A DNA stretch of 64,000 bases. It comes from Cyclobacterium amurskyense (GTDB lineage: Bacteria > Bacteroidota > Bacteroidia > Cytophagales > Cyclobacteriaceae). Below the pieces are notes generated by a model. The model searched no databases. It saw nothing but the letters and a program-made list of their open reading frames with translations, and had not been told where the DNA came from. The stretch covers positions 5,783,001 to 5,847,000 of the forward strand of contig NZ_CP012040.1 of NCBI RefSeq assembly GCF_001050135.1. Direction: 5' to 3'. Positions within the stretch are counted from its first letter, which is position 1, and the number at the start of each line of letters is the position of its first letter. Positions 8,654 to 18,098 of this stretch are shown piece after piece. The translations under genes were made by a program, and so were the position numbers.

Positions 8654-10141
8654 ATGAATATAACCATTGAAAATATAATACTAATAGGCTCTATCCTATT
8701 ATTGATCAGTATTATTGTAGGAAAGCCAAGCTACCGCTTCGGAATTCCTACCTTATTGCTCTTCCTTACGATAGGTATGTTAGCGGGTTCAGAAGGCATA
8801 GGTGGCATCTATTTTGACAATCCTGAAATCGCACAGTTTATAGGTATTGTATCCCTTAACTTTATACTTTTTTCAGGTGGCTTAGATACCAGGTGGCCTT
8901 CGGTAAAACCAGTTTTGAAGGAAGGCATCGCCTTGTCTACAATGGGTGTTTTACTAACAGCTTTAGGTTTGGGCTATTTTGTCCATTTGATTACAGATTT
9001 TACCTTATTTGAGAGTCTACTTCTAGGTGCAATCGTTTCATCTACAGATGCTGCTGCTGTTTTTTCCATTCTCAGAGGTAAAAACCTTGCCTTAAAGAAA
9101 AACCTACGCCCCACTCTGGAATTAGAAAGTGGAAGTAATGATCCCATGGCCTATGTGCTAACCATTGCTTTTTTATCATTGGTACAAGAACCTGATAAAG
9201 GTGCATTGTCTATAATGCCTTTGTTTTTACTACAAATGATAATTGGAGCAATTTCAGGTCTCCTATTTGGCAAACTTAGCAAGTGGATAATCAATAAAAT
9301 TAAGCTTGATTTTGAGGGGCTTTACCCAGTACTTACCATTGCCCTTATGTTTATCACCTTTTCAGCTACCAACTCCCTTTATGGCAATGGCTTCCTCGCC
9401 ATTTATATATGCTCGGTCTATCTTGGAAACCAAAACATTATTCATAAAAACACTATTTTAAGAATGTTTGATGGGTTGGCCTGGTTGATGCAAATTGTTT
9501 TGTTTTTGACCTTGGGGTTGTTGGTATTCCCATCGCAAATAATTCCGTATATAGGTCTAGGCTTAATTATTTCGCTTTTCTTAATCCTTGTAGCCAGGCC
9601 CTTGGCGGTATTCATTTCCCTCATACCTTTTAAAATGAAACTAAGGCGGAGATTTTATATCTCATGGGTTGGTTTGAGAGGTGCTGTCCCCATTGTTTTT
9701 GCTACCTACCCTTTATTAGCAGGCATAGACAAGGCCAATATTATCTTTAATATCGTCTTTTTTGTTGCCATCAGTTCCGTATTGATTCAGGGAACAACCA
9801 TCTCCTTGGTTGCCAAATGGCTTAAAGTGGGTTTGCCAGATAATGTAAAAAAACCTACCCCTAGTGAAGAATTTCTTGAGGAGCATCCTAAAACCATCTT
9901 AAGAGAAATTACCCTTAAAAAAGACACTGATGCGATCGGCAAACAAATAGTAAATTTAGATTTCCCGAAAAACGCCATCATTGCGATGATTGAAAGAGAT
10001 GAGAATTATTTGATGCCCAACGGCTCAACCACTTTGGAGGTGAATGACAAATTGATTGTATTGACTGATAAACTGGAAAACATCAAGGAAGTATACAAAT
10101 CGCTTAGAATTCAGGAGGAAGACCCAAGCTCTAAAAAATAA
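8654..10141 (+). CDS. K+/H+ antiporter, NhaP2/CvrA type (CPA1) with TrkA-C domain
   Basis: The 495-residue inner-membrane protein has about 12 hydrophobic segments across residues 1-385 and a cytoplasmic TrkA-C/RCK-C domain at about 400-485 (ITLKKDTDAIGKQIV ... GSTTLEVNDKLIVLTD). CPA1 landmarks are FILFSGGLDTRW, LLLGAIVSSTDAAAVFSILR (with the Asp of the ion site), LELESGSNDPMAYVLT and WVGLRGAVPIVFA. These match the NhaP2/CvrA subgroup rather than NhaA or NhaB. The family exchanges cytoplasmic K+ (sometimes Na+) for external protons and helps regulate cell volume and alkali tolerance. The gene is monocistronic in appearance, with a clear ATG and no neighbour closer than about 390 bp. Confidence 0.9.
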   Translation: MNITIENIILIGSILLLISIIVGKPSYRFGIPTLLLFLTIGMLAGSEGIGGIYFDNPEIAQFIGIVSLNFILFSGGLDTRWPSVKPVLKEGIALSTMGVLLTALGLGYFVHLITDFTLFESLLLGAIVSSTDAAAVFSILRGKNLALKKNLRPTLELESGSNDPMAYVLTIAFLSLVQEPDKGALSIMPLFLLQMIIGAISGLLFGKLSKWIINKIKLDFEGLYPVLTIALMFITFSATNSLYGNGFLAIYICSVYLGNQNIIHKNTILRMFDGLAWLMQIVLFLTLGLLVFPSQIIPYIGLGLIISLFLILVARPLAVFISLIPFKMKLRRRFYISWVGLRGAVPIVFATYPLLAGIDKANIIFNIVFFVAISSVLIQGTTISLVAKWLKVGLPDNVKKPTPSEEFLEEHPKTILREITLKKDTDAIGKQIVNLDFPKNAIIAMIERDENYLMPNGSTTLEVNDKLIVLTDKLENIKEVYKSLRIQEEDPSSKK

Positions 10142-10220
10142 TTTGTTTCACCTATTAGCTTATAGTTCTCAAAACCTAAATTAACAAAGGAAAAGTCATT
10201 TTTGACAGTAAGTAGTAGCA

Positions 10221-10430
10221 TTAAACCCAGATTATGCAATAGAATTTCTACGCCCTAATAATAGTTAAGAGTAATGCCTGTCCCCTGATTACGAGAAGTA
10301 CTGTAATCGAAAAAAATCTGACTATTTGAAGGCTCTAGCTAAACATCACTATGATGATCAGGAATTATTTATTGAAAATGTAGATTTTATTTTTTAGTCC
10401 TGTCAAATAGATTTTAAAAATTTGGGTAGA
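10221..10430 (-). repeat. Decayed TTNAA-MITE copy F (inverted)
   Basis: A diverged, inverted relative of the repeat begins at a TTAAA (10221-10225) followed by CCCAGATTATGCAATAG. It keeps recognisable blocks aligned with copy D: ATTTCTACGCCCTAA, CCTGTCCCCTGATTACG, AAAATCTGACTATTTG and AACATCACTATGATGA. It ends near TTTGGGT at 10421-10427. The right-hand 5-bp duplication is no longer recognisable. This shows that the family is old enough to have degraded copies. Confidence 0.65.
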
Positions 10431-10535
10431 TAAGTGATATTTGATTCAAATCAAAATTTATTAATAGTAAAGCCATCGTAATCGAAACATTTTAAAACTT
10501 CCGTTGTTACAATTATAATTCTATTTTTAAACCTT

Positions 10536-12533
10536 ATGTTAAATATTCTCCTTAAAAAAGTTACCCTAAAAACCTTTGAGAAAGCTGTAATTTCAATTTC
10601 GATTACATTTAGTCTCTTGGTTATGATTGGTTGGTTTATTAAAATTTACCAGATTTTAGGAATCCCTCCGGGAGATGCAACAATGAAGTTCAACACCGCC
10701 TTGGTATTTTTCATATCTGGAATGATCATGATTTTCCAGCGAAAAAAATGGGAAAAATACTTAACCTTAACCAAGATTTTGGCCTCCAGTTTAATTCTAA
10801 TCGGTGGACTAACTTTAGTAGAGCATCTTGGTTGGGTTGCTTTTTCAATTGACAATATTATTGTAACAGATATTTATTCAACAAACAGCCCTGGCAGGAT
10901 GTCTCCTGCAACAGCCATTTGTTCAATTTTGGTAGGAATAGGTTTTTTAGGGAACTTGACACCAAAGTATTTTTTTGGAAAAATAGGCTTGTATGCATTT
11001 AAATTAACTGCTCTTCTGTCTCTTGTAGCCATAATTGCTTTTATATTATCCATCCCATTATCCAGTAAAGCCTCCTTTTTCCAAACAATGGCCATTAATA
11101 CCTCTGGCTTATTTTTAATTATTACTATCTTACAATTATTTAAAAGCCCTAATTCTCCAATTTATAAAATAGTCACAGGGAATTTTGAAGGAAGTAAATT
11201 AACCCGTAGAATACTGCCAACGATTGTCTTATTCCCTATTATTTCCAGCTACCTTTTAATTATTGGAATCGATAAAAACATTATTACGACAGAATTTGGA
11301 ATGGTCGCTTATGCGGCGATATTTATTCCTATAAGCATAATTTACGTGGCTTATATTGCCATAGGCTTAAATAAAACGGATGCTGAAAAGCAACAATTGG
11401 CTGAGGAGTTGAATGAGAATAACCGCTACTATTTAAGGCGTTTTAAGGAAGGGGTAGATCAAGTTTCAATTGTCTCACTAATGGACCCAAATAGAGTGAT
11501 TACCTATGTCAACGATTCATTTCGTAAAATTTCCCAATATTCAAGAAAGGAACTTATAGGGAGTTCTCATTCCATTTTAAATTCTGGACACCACAGTAAA
11601 GAATTTTTCGATGATATGTGGGAAACAATTAGCTCTGGTGAAATCTGGGTAAATGAAATTAAAAACAAGGCAAAGGATGGTTCTTTTTATTGGACCTTAA
11701 CGGCATTTATACCCTTTAAGAATGATAAAGAACAAATTACCGAGTACATGGTTTTAAGTCAAGACATAACCGAGAGAAAAGAAGCCGAGGCACTGAGGAT
11801 GTCTTATGTTAAAAAACTTGAGTATAAAAACAAAGAGCTAGAACAATTTGCTTATGTGGCCAGCCATGACCTTCAAGAGCCATTACGTACAGTAATGAGC
11901 TTTACGGATCTTCTGGCAAAGAAACGGTCTGACTCTTTCGATGAATTGGGTTTAAGAAGTATAAAATATATTCAGGAAGCAACGCTAAGAATGAGCCAAC
12001 TTATCAAGAGTTTATTGGATTACAATCAAATTGACAAAGGCAATGAGCTTAGCCTTGTGGATTGTAATGAATTAATTAAAGGGATAGTAAACGATCTTGG
12101 TAAAAATATTCAGGAAACCAATACCTCAATCAAAGTAGATAAATTACCTTTGATTAATGGTTATAAAACACCACTTAGGATGGTTTTTCAGAACCTAATC
12201 AACAATGCTATTAAATTTCGAAACAAAGACACGAAACCCCAAATAACAATAACAGCTTCTCAAAACGAATATGAATGGTTGTTTTCCGTTAAGGACAATG
12301 GCATAGGCATTTCTGATGAACACCAAGAGAAGATTTTTGAAATATTTCAAAGATTACACAATAAAAACAAGTATGAAGGCTCCGGAATTGGACTGGCCCA
12401 CTGTAGGAAAATTGTAGATTTACATGGAGGAAAGATTTGGGTTGAATCAAAGCTAAATGAAGGGAGCACATTTAATTTTACCATAAGAACCAAAGATCAT
12501 GAGAAAAAAAGTAAACTGTATACTGCTGATTGA
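10536..12533 (+). CDS. Membrane-bound PAS sensor histidine kinase (paralogue 1)
   Basis: This is a 665-residue kinase. Residues 1-285 hold about eight membrane segments with the conserved stretch STNSPGRMSPATAICS. A PAS/PAC domain spans about 305-415 (VITYVNDSFRKISQYSRKEL; EYMVLSQDITERKEAE). A short coiled segment leads to the phosphoacceptor motif YVASHDLQEPLRTV with His444. The HATPase domain shows Asn557 in NLINNAIKFR, DNGIGI (587-592) and GSGIGLAHCRKI. The last 35 bases overlap the start of a response regulator gene in another frame, so the two are almost certainly co-translated partners. The same arrangement recurs at 14917-17290. The signal sensed is unknown. Confidence 0.9.
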   Translation: MLNILLKKVTLKTFEKAVISISITFSLLVMIGWFIKIYQILGIPPGDATMKFNTALVFFISGMIMIFQRKKWEKYLTLTKILASSLILIGGLTLVEHLGWVAFSIDNIIVTDIYSTNSPGRMSPATAICSILVGIGFLGNLTPKYFFGKIGLYAFKLTALLSLVAIIAFILSIPLSSKASFFQTMAINTSGLFLIITILQLFKSPNSPIYKIVTGNFEGSKLTRRILPTIVLFPIISSYLLIIGIDKNIITTEFGMVAYAAIFIPISIIYVAYIAIGLNKTDAEKQQLAEELNENNRYYLRRFKEGVDQVSIVSLMDPNRVITYVNDSFRKISQYSRKELIGSSHSILNSGHHSKEFFDDMWETISSGEIWVNEIKNKAKDGSFYWTLTAFIPFKNDKEQITEYMVLSQDITERKEAEALRMSYVKKLEYKNKELEQFAYVASHDLQEPLRTVMSFTDLLAKKRSDSFDELGLRSIKYIQEATLRMSQLIKSLLDYNQIDKGNELSLVDCNELIKGIVNDLGKNIQETNTSIKVDKLPLINGYKTPLRMVFQNLINNAIKFRNKDTKPQITITASQNEYEWLFSVKDNGIGISDEHQEKIFEIFQRLHNKNKYEGSGIGLAHCRKIVDLHGGKIWVESKLNEGSTFNFTIRTKDHEKKSKLYTAD

Positions 12534-12903
12534 TGACGATGAACCGACGAACTTCTTGCACAAAATTATTATTGAAGACAGTAATTTGGCAGAGAAAGTA
12601 GTGGCTGTTCAAAGCGGATATGAAGCATTAGAGTATTTAGAAAAAAAAGAGGAGGGTAAATACCCTCAGCCTGATATTATTTTTCTTGACATCAATATGC
12701 CCGCAATGAATGGTTGGGAGTTTTTGGAAAGATACAAACAGCTTGACGAGGGCTTAAAAGGAAAAATATTGGTTGTAATGTTAACTACATCCATCAACCC
12801 GAATGACAAAAAGAAAGCCATGGGAAAAGGATTTGTCAATGGCTTTTTAAGCAAGCCCCTTACAGCTGAAATGCTTGAAAAAATAATTGACGATGAATTT
12901 TAA
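12499..12903 (+). CDS. Single-domain response regulator (partner of kinase 1)
   Basis: This is a 134-residue CheY-like receiver with no output domain. The acidic pocket is LLIDDDE, the phosphorylated residue is Asp64 in IIFLDINMPAMNGWEF, the conserved Thr is in MLTTSINPND, and the Lys is in FLSKPLTAEM. The ATG at 12499 lies inside the kinase gene (35-base overlap), which suggests translational coupling. Lacking a DNA-binding domain, it probably acts through protein contacts or phosphotransfer, as in rcp1-type partners of PAS/phytochrome kinases. Confidence 0.9.
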   Translation: MRKKVNCILLIDDDEPTNFLHKIIIEDSNLAEKVVAVQSGYEALEYLEKKEEGKYPQPDIIFLDINMPAMNGWEFLERYKQLDEGLKGKILVVMLTTSINPNDKKKAMGKGFVNGFLSKPLTAEMLEKIIDDEF

Positions 12904-12962
12904 ATAAGTCTATTTAGTAGCTTAGAGACCCTTATCTCTGCTTTCTCTAACTTATTGGACAG

Positions 12963-13002
12963 AGTAATTCACTTTTTTTGTTCTAAAAATAAGTGAATTA
13001 CT
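12963..13002. terminator. Inverted repeat between convergent genes, possible bidirectional terminator
   Basis: A perfect 12-bp inverted repeat pairs AGTAATTCACTT (12963-12974) with AAGTGAATTACT (12991-13002) around a T- and A-rich loop. It sits between the end of the response regulator and the end of the convergent sulfatase gene. A T tract outside the stem is missing, so function as a terminator is only likely. Confidence 0.45.
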
Positions 13003-13035
13003 GCATTGAACTAAATAATGTTGTAGAATATTATT

Positions 13036-14457
13036 TTACTTATGGTAATCCAATTCATTTTTACTATTCTCAACAGAAGCCAACCAATCCCTCAATTCAG
13101 CCTCCAACTGCTTGGCTACCTCAGGGTACTCATCAATAATATTTTTAATTTCTGATTTATCGTTCAGCAAATCATAAAGTTCAAAACTTTCAAGCTTTTC
13201 ATCAGTTATTAGTTTATACTGATTGGTTACCCATGACACATTTGGAGTACAAATAAACCCCATTGGCTTTGCTCTTTCTTCTATCCTTCCTTCGATTGCA
13301 TCTAATATATTAGTACCATCCAATGGCCGCTCATCAGGATATTCTATTCCCATAATAGCGAGTAGAGTAGGTAAATAATCACTGGTAAAAGCTGGAAAAT
13401 CAATTTTCCTGCCTCCTTCGAAATTATTCTTCCAGATCACAAAAGCCGGCACCCTTACGCCTCCCTCATACAAACTCCTCTTTCTTCCACGAAAATCCCC
13501 AGCGCTTCCCGGAGTTCGGTCTTCAGGCCCATTGTCACTGCAAAAGAAAATAATTGTTTCCTCTTCAATTCCTGCATTCTCCAACGTTTGCCATAATCGA
13601 CCAATTTGCCTATCCATCGCTGTAATAGATCCGTAATACAATTGCTCAGGCAAATCCATGTCAGCATATAAACTCCTATCTAAGCTATCACTTACTACCG
13701 GTAAATGAGGAGTATGAAACCAAATGGTGGAGAAAAAGGCTTGTTCATTATTAATGGCATTATCTATAAATGGAATAACACGATCCATTATAATACGAGA
13801 ATCATCTCCCTTCATATTGCTAGTATCCATTTGATTTTCACCATCCCAATAAACCGTGCCATAATTTATTATTGAATTCTTTCCTTCTACAGCCCTCCAG
13901 CCATATCTCAGACTTTCTCCCTCTTTAAATGATGCTGGATATACCATGGGGTCATAAGTAGGGACTTTTGACTCTGTGCTAAAAAATGTATCGTAACCAT
14001 GCTTCGATGGAATGGAATAATCCTTAAGGTATATTTCTTTACCTCCCCTATTGGCATCTGGAATAGTTTTGGAGAAGGTACCTAGATGCCACTTTCCAAA
14101 GTGTCCGGTAGCAAAGCCTTCTTTTTGCAACAGTTCTGAAATGGTAATTTCCTCCGCCTTCATATGTCCACTATTGGCATAAGGAATATCCATCCTAAGT
14201 GGGTTTCTGCCTGTGATCAAACTGGCCCGAGTAGGTGAACAAACCGCAGAAGCAGAATAGAATCGATTGAAAACCACGCCTTTTGAAGCTAGGTCATCTA
14301 AAAAGGGCGTTTTTATCTCTGTATTCCCATTAAATCCAACATCATACCAGCCTTGATCATCTGTCATGATTAAGATAATATTTGGTTTTTTTACAGGGGT
14401 TTTACAAGAACTGGCAAAGATTCCCAACACAAAAAAGAATATTAAAAGTCTACGCAT
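13036..14457 (-). CDS. Lipoprotein sulfatase (formylglycine-dependent, S1 family)
   Basis: The 473-residue exported sulfatase is read from the ATG at 14457. An upstream TTG at 14520 would add 21 residues before the signal peptide and is less likely. The lipobox is FASSC (Cys18). The metal-site motif PNIILIMTDDQGWYDVGF is followed by the canonical active-site motif CSPTRASLITGR with Cys73, which would be converted to formylglycine. GHFGKWHLG and FFCSDNGPE supply further metal ligands. The C-terminal subdomain ends with LYDLLNDKSEIKNI. It hydrolyses sulfate esters, presumably of carbohydrates, at the cell surface or in the periplasm. It lies inverted between two near-identical two-component modules. 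Its substrate cannot be read from the sequence. Confidence 0.9.
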   Translation of the reverse strand: MRRLLIFFFVLGIFASSCKTPVKKPNIILIMTDDQGWYDVGFNGNTEIKTPFLDDLASKGVVFNRFYSASAVCSPTRASLITGRNPLRMDIPYANSGHMKAEEITISELLQKEGFATGHFGKWHLGTFSKTIPDANRGGKEIYLKDYSIPSKHGYDTFFSTESKVPTYDPMVYPASFKEGESLRYGWRAVEGKNSIINYGTVYWDGENQMDTSNMKGDDSRIIMDRVIPFIDNAINNEQAFFSTIWFHTPHLPVVSDSLDRSLYADMDLPEQLYYGSITAMDRQIGRLWQTLENAGIEEETIIFFCSDNGPEDRTPGSAGDFRGRKRSLYEGGVRVPAFVIWKNNFEGGRKIDFPAFTSDYLPTLLAIMGIEYPDERPLDGTNILDAIEGRIEERAKPMGFICTPNVSWVTNQYKLITDEKLESFELYDLLNDKSEIKNIIDEYPEVAKQLEAELRDWLASVENSKNELDYHK

Positions 14458-14916
14458 GTTATTAGCTATCGAATCAATTGGTATGGAATTTAACCATTCA
14501 ATATACCTACTTTTAGTCAAATTTGGCAGTAAGACTACCTTTTAGGCATGAGTATTAATTAAAATAAAACAGCTTGGAGAATATAAAACCAAACAAGAAA
14601 TTGCTTTTATTGAGTACAATCTCTTTTAAACCTAAACACTTTGAAATTGTCTTAACTTTTTAAAATAACATCCTCCTTTATCGAGGTTTCGATAAATACT
14701 TGGGTAATACTGCAAATATAAAAGTCATTAATATTCAAAATCCTGAGAAAAAATTTATTTAAATATTTCAATCATTGAAAAAATAGAAGTAGTTGAAAAT
14801 TTCATAGATTAAATTTGAAAAACAAAAAAAATAGCTATTTTTACCTATATCAACAAAATTTTAATTATTCCTATTATGTTTCTTAATATTTGGTATAAAT
14901 TTTAACAAGTACTAGG
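14458..14916. other. Divergent intergenic region between sulfatase and kinase 2
   Basis: 459 bp of very A/T-rich sequence between the sulfatase and the second kinase, which are transcribed apart. Both promoters must lie here. No gene, repeat copy or strong hairpin was seen. Confidence 0.5.
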
Positions 14917-16908
14917 TTGGAAAAACAGTTTGAGAAAAGTAAAATTATTCATCTTGAAAAAGCAATAATTTCTATTTGTATTCTCTCAGGATTAGTGGTG
15001 ATTATTGGGTGGTATACTGGAATAAATGAGGTATTAAGTATTATTCCTAAGAGTGCAACAATGAAGATCAACACTGCTATTGTGTTCTTATTATCAGGAA
15101 TTATTTTAATTACAGATAAATTTTATAGTAAAAATTCAATTTTTCTATATATAATTCTATCAATAGCAATTATCACTATTGGCCTAATGACTTTAGCCGA
15201 ACATATTGGATGGCTTTACCTACCTATTGATAACTTTTTTATAGAAGACAATATATCTACAAGTAATCCGGGAAGAATGTCTCCGGCAAGTGCAATATGT
15301 TCAACCCTAATTGGTATTGGTTTCCTAGCAGAAAAGTTGACCAACAGTATTTTTAAAAAAATAGGATTTTACGCCTTAATCATAACAGCAGTAATGGCAA
15401 TGGTTGCAATAATTGCTTATGTATTATTGATCCCAATTGAAAGTAAGGCAATATTTTTTAAATCCATGGCCATACACACTTCAGTTTTATTTTTATTGAT
15501 TGCGGTTCTAAATTTATTAAAAAATACAAATACTGAATTTTTTAGACTAATCTTAGGAAACTACACTGGTAGCAAACTTATTCGTAAAGTCCTTCCCCTT
15601 GCAATTGTTTTTCCAATTATTTTCAATTATTTTCTAATATTTGGTATTAATAAGCAAATTATCTCTTTGGAATTTGGGCTAGTAATTTTCTCTACTTTTT
15701 TTATCCCAATTAGTATCATTTACATCACTTACATTTCTTTAAGACTGAATAGGTCAGACATAAAGAAAGCTGAAGTTGAAAATTCAATTCGACAAAGTAA
15801 TCGATACCTTAAACAATTTAAGGATGGCCTAGACCAAGCTTCTATAGTTGCAATCACAGACAAGCGGGGAGTAATAACTGAAGTTAATGAATCTTTTTGT
15901 AAAATATCTCAATACACAAAAGATGAACTCATAGGCAATACGCATTCAATCGTAAATTCTGGATACCATGATAAAGAGTTTTTCATAAATATGTGGAAGA
16001 CCATCGGTTCAGGTAATATCTGGGTTGACGAAATACAAAACAAAGCAAAAGATGGATCACTATATTGGGTTTTAACAGCCATCGTTCCTTTTAAAAACGA
16101 AAAAGACGAAATTACGGAGTACATGGCCCTAAGGCAGGATATAACTGAGCGAAAAAAAGCAGAAGAATTGAAGTCTGATTATGTGAAAAAATTAGAATAT
16201 AAAAATAAAGAATTAGAACAATTTGCCTATGTGGCCAGCCATGACCTGCAAGAACCATTAAGAACCGTAATAAATTTTACAGATCTTCTAGAAAGAAAAC
16301 AAAGAGAACATTTTGATGAAATAGGATTAACAAGTTTACATTTTATCCAAGAGGCTACAGTCCGAATGAGTCAGCTTGTAAAGAGTCTATTGGACTATAA
16401 TCGAATTGATAAGAATAACAAAATTTCACTTGTAGATTGCAATCAACTAATTAATGAAATAAAAAAGGACCTTAGTAAAAATATACTTGAGGTAAAAGCT
16501 ACCATTATTGTAAATCAATTACCAAAAATTTACGGTTATGAAACTCCTTTAAGACTGCTCTTTCAAAATTTAATAAGTAACAGCATCAAATTTAGGAAAT
16601 TAGAACAAAATCCTTACATCGAAATAACTGCAAGATCAAATCATGATGAATATTTATTTACGGTAAAGGACAACGGTATTGGCATTCCTGAACACCAACA
16701 AGATAAAATTTTTGAAATCTTCAAAAGGCTTCATAGTAGAGATGAATATGAGGGTTCAGGGATCGGCCTTTCACATTGCCGGAAAATCGTAGACTTACAT
16801 GGTGGAAGAATATGGGTTGATTCAAAATTAGGTAGTGGTAGCACTTTTAACTTTACAATAAAATCAAATGAACATGAGAAAAAAAATCAATTGCATATTG
16901 TTAATTGA
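14917..16908 (+). CDS. Membrane-bound PAS sensor histidine kinase (paralogue 2)
   Basis: This 663-residue kinase is co-linear with the one at 10536. Residues 1-285 carry about eight membrane segments with STSNPGRMSPASAICS, PAS/PAC covers about 303-413, and the phosphoacceptor is His442 in YVASHDLQEPLRTV. The ATP-binding domain has NLISNSIKFR, DNGIGI and GSGIGLSHCRKI. The start is a TTG at 14917; the nearest upstream ATG (about 14876) is in a frame closed by TAA, and the N-terminus aligns with paralogue 1 from this point. Base composition is more A/T-rich than in paralogue 1. The last 35 bases overlap the response regulator gene exactly as in the first pair. Confidence 0.88.
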   Translation: MEKQFEKSKIIHLEKAIISICILSGLVVIIGWYTGINEVLSIIPKSATMKINTAIVFLLSGIILITDKFYSKNSIFLYIILSIAIITIGLMTLAEHIGWLYLPIDNFFIEDNISTSNPGRMSPASAICSTLIGIGFLAEKLTNSIFKKIGFYALIITAVMAMVAIIAYVLLIPIESKAIFFKSMAIHTSVLFLLIAVLNLLKNTNTEFFRLILGNYTGSKLIRKVLPLAIVFPIIFNYFLIFGINKQIISLEFGLVIFSTFFIPISIIYITYISLRLNRSDIKKAEVENSIRQSNRYLKQFKDGLDQASIVAITDKRGVITEVNESFCKISQYTKDELIGNTHSIVNSGYHDKEFFINMWKTIGSGNIWVDEIQNKAKDGSLYWVLTAIVPFKNEKDEITEYMALRQDITERKKAEELKSDYVKKLEYKNKELEQFAYVASHDLQEPLRTVINFTDLLERKQREHFDEIGLTSLHFIQEATVRMSQLVKSLLDYNRIDKNNKISLVDCNQLINEIKKDLSKNILEVKATIIVNQLPKIYGYETPLRLLFQNLISNSIKFRKLEQNPYIEITARSNHDEYLFTVKDNGIGIPEHQQDKIFEIFKRLHSRDEYEGSGIGLSHCRKIVDLHGGRIWVDSKLGSGSTFNFTIKSNEHEKKNQLHIVN

Positions 16909-17290
16909 CGATGATAAATCAACGAATTTTTTACATAAAATTATCATCGAAGAAACAGGTGTTTCCGAAAAAGTTGAGGCTGTTCAAAGCGGCCAAGAAG
17001 CACTAGATTATTTAGAAAGAAAAAAGGAAGGCGTCTACCCAAAGCCTGATCTCATTTTTCTTGACATAAATATGCCTGGAATGAATGGATGGGAATTTTT
17101 GAAAGAATATGAAAAGTTAGATGACAATCTTAAGGGAGAGATAATGATAATGATGTTAACTACCTCCATTAATCCAGATGATGAAGAAAAAGCCAAAAAA
17201 ACCAAATTTATAAACGGATTTCTAAATAAACCTCTTACTACTGGGGTAATAGAAAAAATAATAGACGATCATTTTCAAAATAAGGAGTAA
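16874..17290 (+). CDS. Single-domain response regulator (partner of kinase 2)
   Basis: The 138-residue receiver is read from ATG 16874, which matches the start of its paralogue; an ATG two codons upstream (16868) is also possible. Conserved features are LLIDDDK, phospho-Asp64 in LIFLDINMPGMNGWEF, Thr in MLTTSINPDD and Lys in LNKPLTTGVI. There is no output domain. The overlap with the kinase 3' end is 35 bases, the same as in the first pair, which shows that the kinase-regulator unit was duplicated as a block. Confidence 0.9.
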   Translation: MRKKINCILLIDDDKSTNFLHKIIIEETGVSEKVEAVQSGQEALDYLERKKEGVYPKPDLIFLDINMPGMNGWEFLKEYEKLDDNLKGEIMIMMLTTSINPDDEEKAKKTKFINGFLNKPLTTGVIEKIIDDHFQNKE

Positions 17291-17464
17291 ATTATTTATA
17301 AGGATTGTTTATTTCGCTAATATTCTATAAAAACAAACCTACAACTAAAATTTATCAATACCATTAAATAACCTAATACAAATAATATTAACACCTTAAT
17401 CCTTATCCGTAATATTAAATATATAATTTTTAAATATAAAATATTTCTTCCTCTTTATTATATT

Positions 17465-17585
17465 TTAAATCCAGACTATGTAATAAGATTTCTCCGCCCT
17501 GACAATAGTCAGAGGTAAAGGTTGTCACGTATTTACAGGAAATCTTGAAATTTTAAGAAAATCTGGCTTTTTCGTGATTTTCTTT
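17465..17585 (-). repeat. Truncated, decayed TTNAA-MITE copy G (inverted)
   Basis: After TTAAA at 17465-17469 the sequence TCCAGACTATGTAATAAG, then ATTTCTCCGCCCTGACAATA and CACGTATTTACAGG, follows the inverted repeat found intact at 30942. The match fades near 17585, where a degraded susD-like stretch begins. Only about half of the element is left. Confidence 0.6.
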
Positions 17586-17587
17586 TA

Positions 17588-17905
17588 CATATTTACCATT
17601 TAATACATCAGAGTCGTACTTTATGGCCTGATCATAAGAAGAGCCATCGGAGCTCTCAAAACCTAGTCCAAGGTAAAATTTAGCCAAGTAATGTTTAGCT
17701 ACTCTCTTCGCTATTTTACCCTATAGTATATTGGTCTGAGGAAGGTCAGCTACTTTTGCTTCCTGTTCATCGATCCCAAATTGATCGGTGACCGCTTTGG
17801 TTTTCCGGATGTAATCAAACATTGGCTTAGTAGCTATTTCCTTCACAAGGTGCACACCACCAAATAATTCTGCCAACATTCCATGGACATAGTTTCGGAA
17901 GAAAA
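17588..17905 (-). pseudogene. SusD/RagB-like remnant
   Basis: The minus strand from about 17905 down to 17588 translates in one frame into SusD-like sequence interrupted by a TAG. It begins RNYVHGMLAELFGGVHLVKE (compare the ..LYYFNLVRQYGGVPLV.. region of SusD proteins). After the stop comes GKIAKRVAKHYLAKFYLGLG, the TPR-like motif that in intact SusD reads GRANKYAAQALLGKVYL. It lacks a signal peptide, start and C-terminus and is flanked on both sides by copies of the 210-bp repeat, one of which (G) may have replaced its 3' end. I infer a dead fragment of a lost SusC/SusD locus. Confidence 0.55.
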
Positions 17906-18098
17906 ATTCACACCATTAAACCCGAAATATGCAATAGACATTCTATTACGTGCTGAAATCGCTTTAAAATCTGCCTCTTCGTTGCTGTTTTCAATTTCAC
18001 CATAGCGGTGCTATGCTAAAATCTCCAAACAGCCTGATTGTCTCGTCCTGAAAATGGTTGACACTTTTGTTTTTCAAATATAGTAAGTGTTTTAATTT

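Noticed and set aside
14458..14520. Longer start (TTG at 14520) for the sulfatase
   Set aside because: It adds 21 residues in front of a clear lipoprotein signal that begins at ATG 14457.
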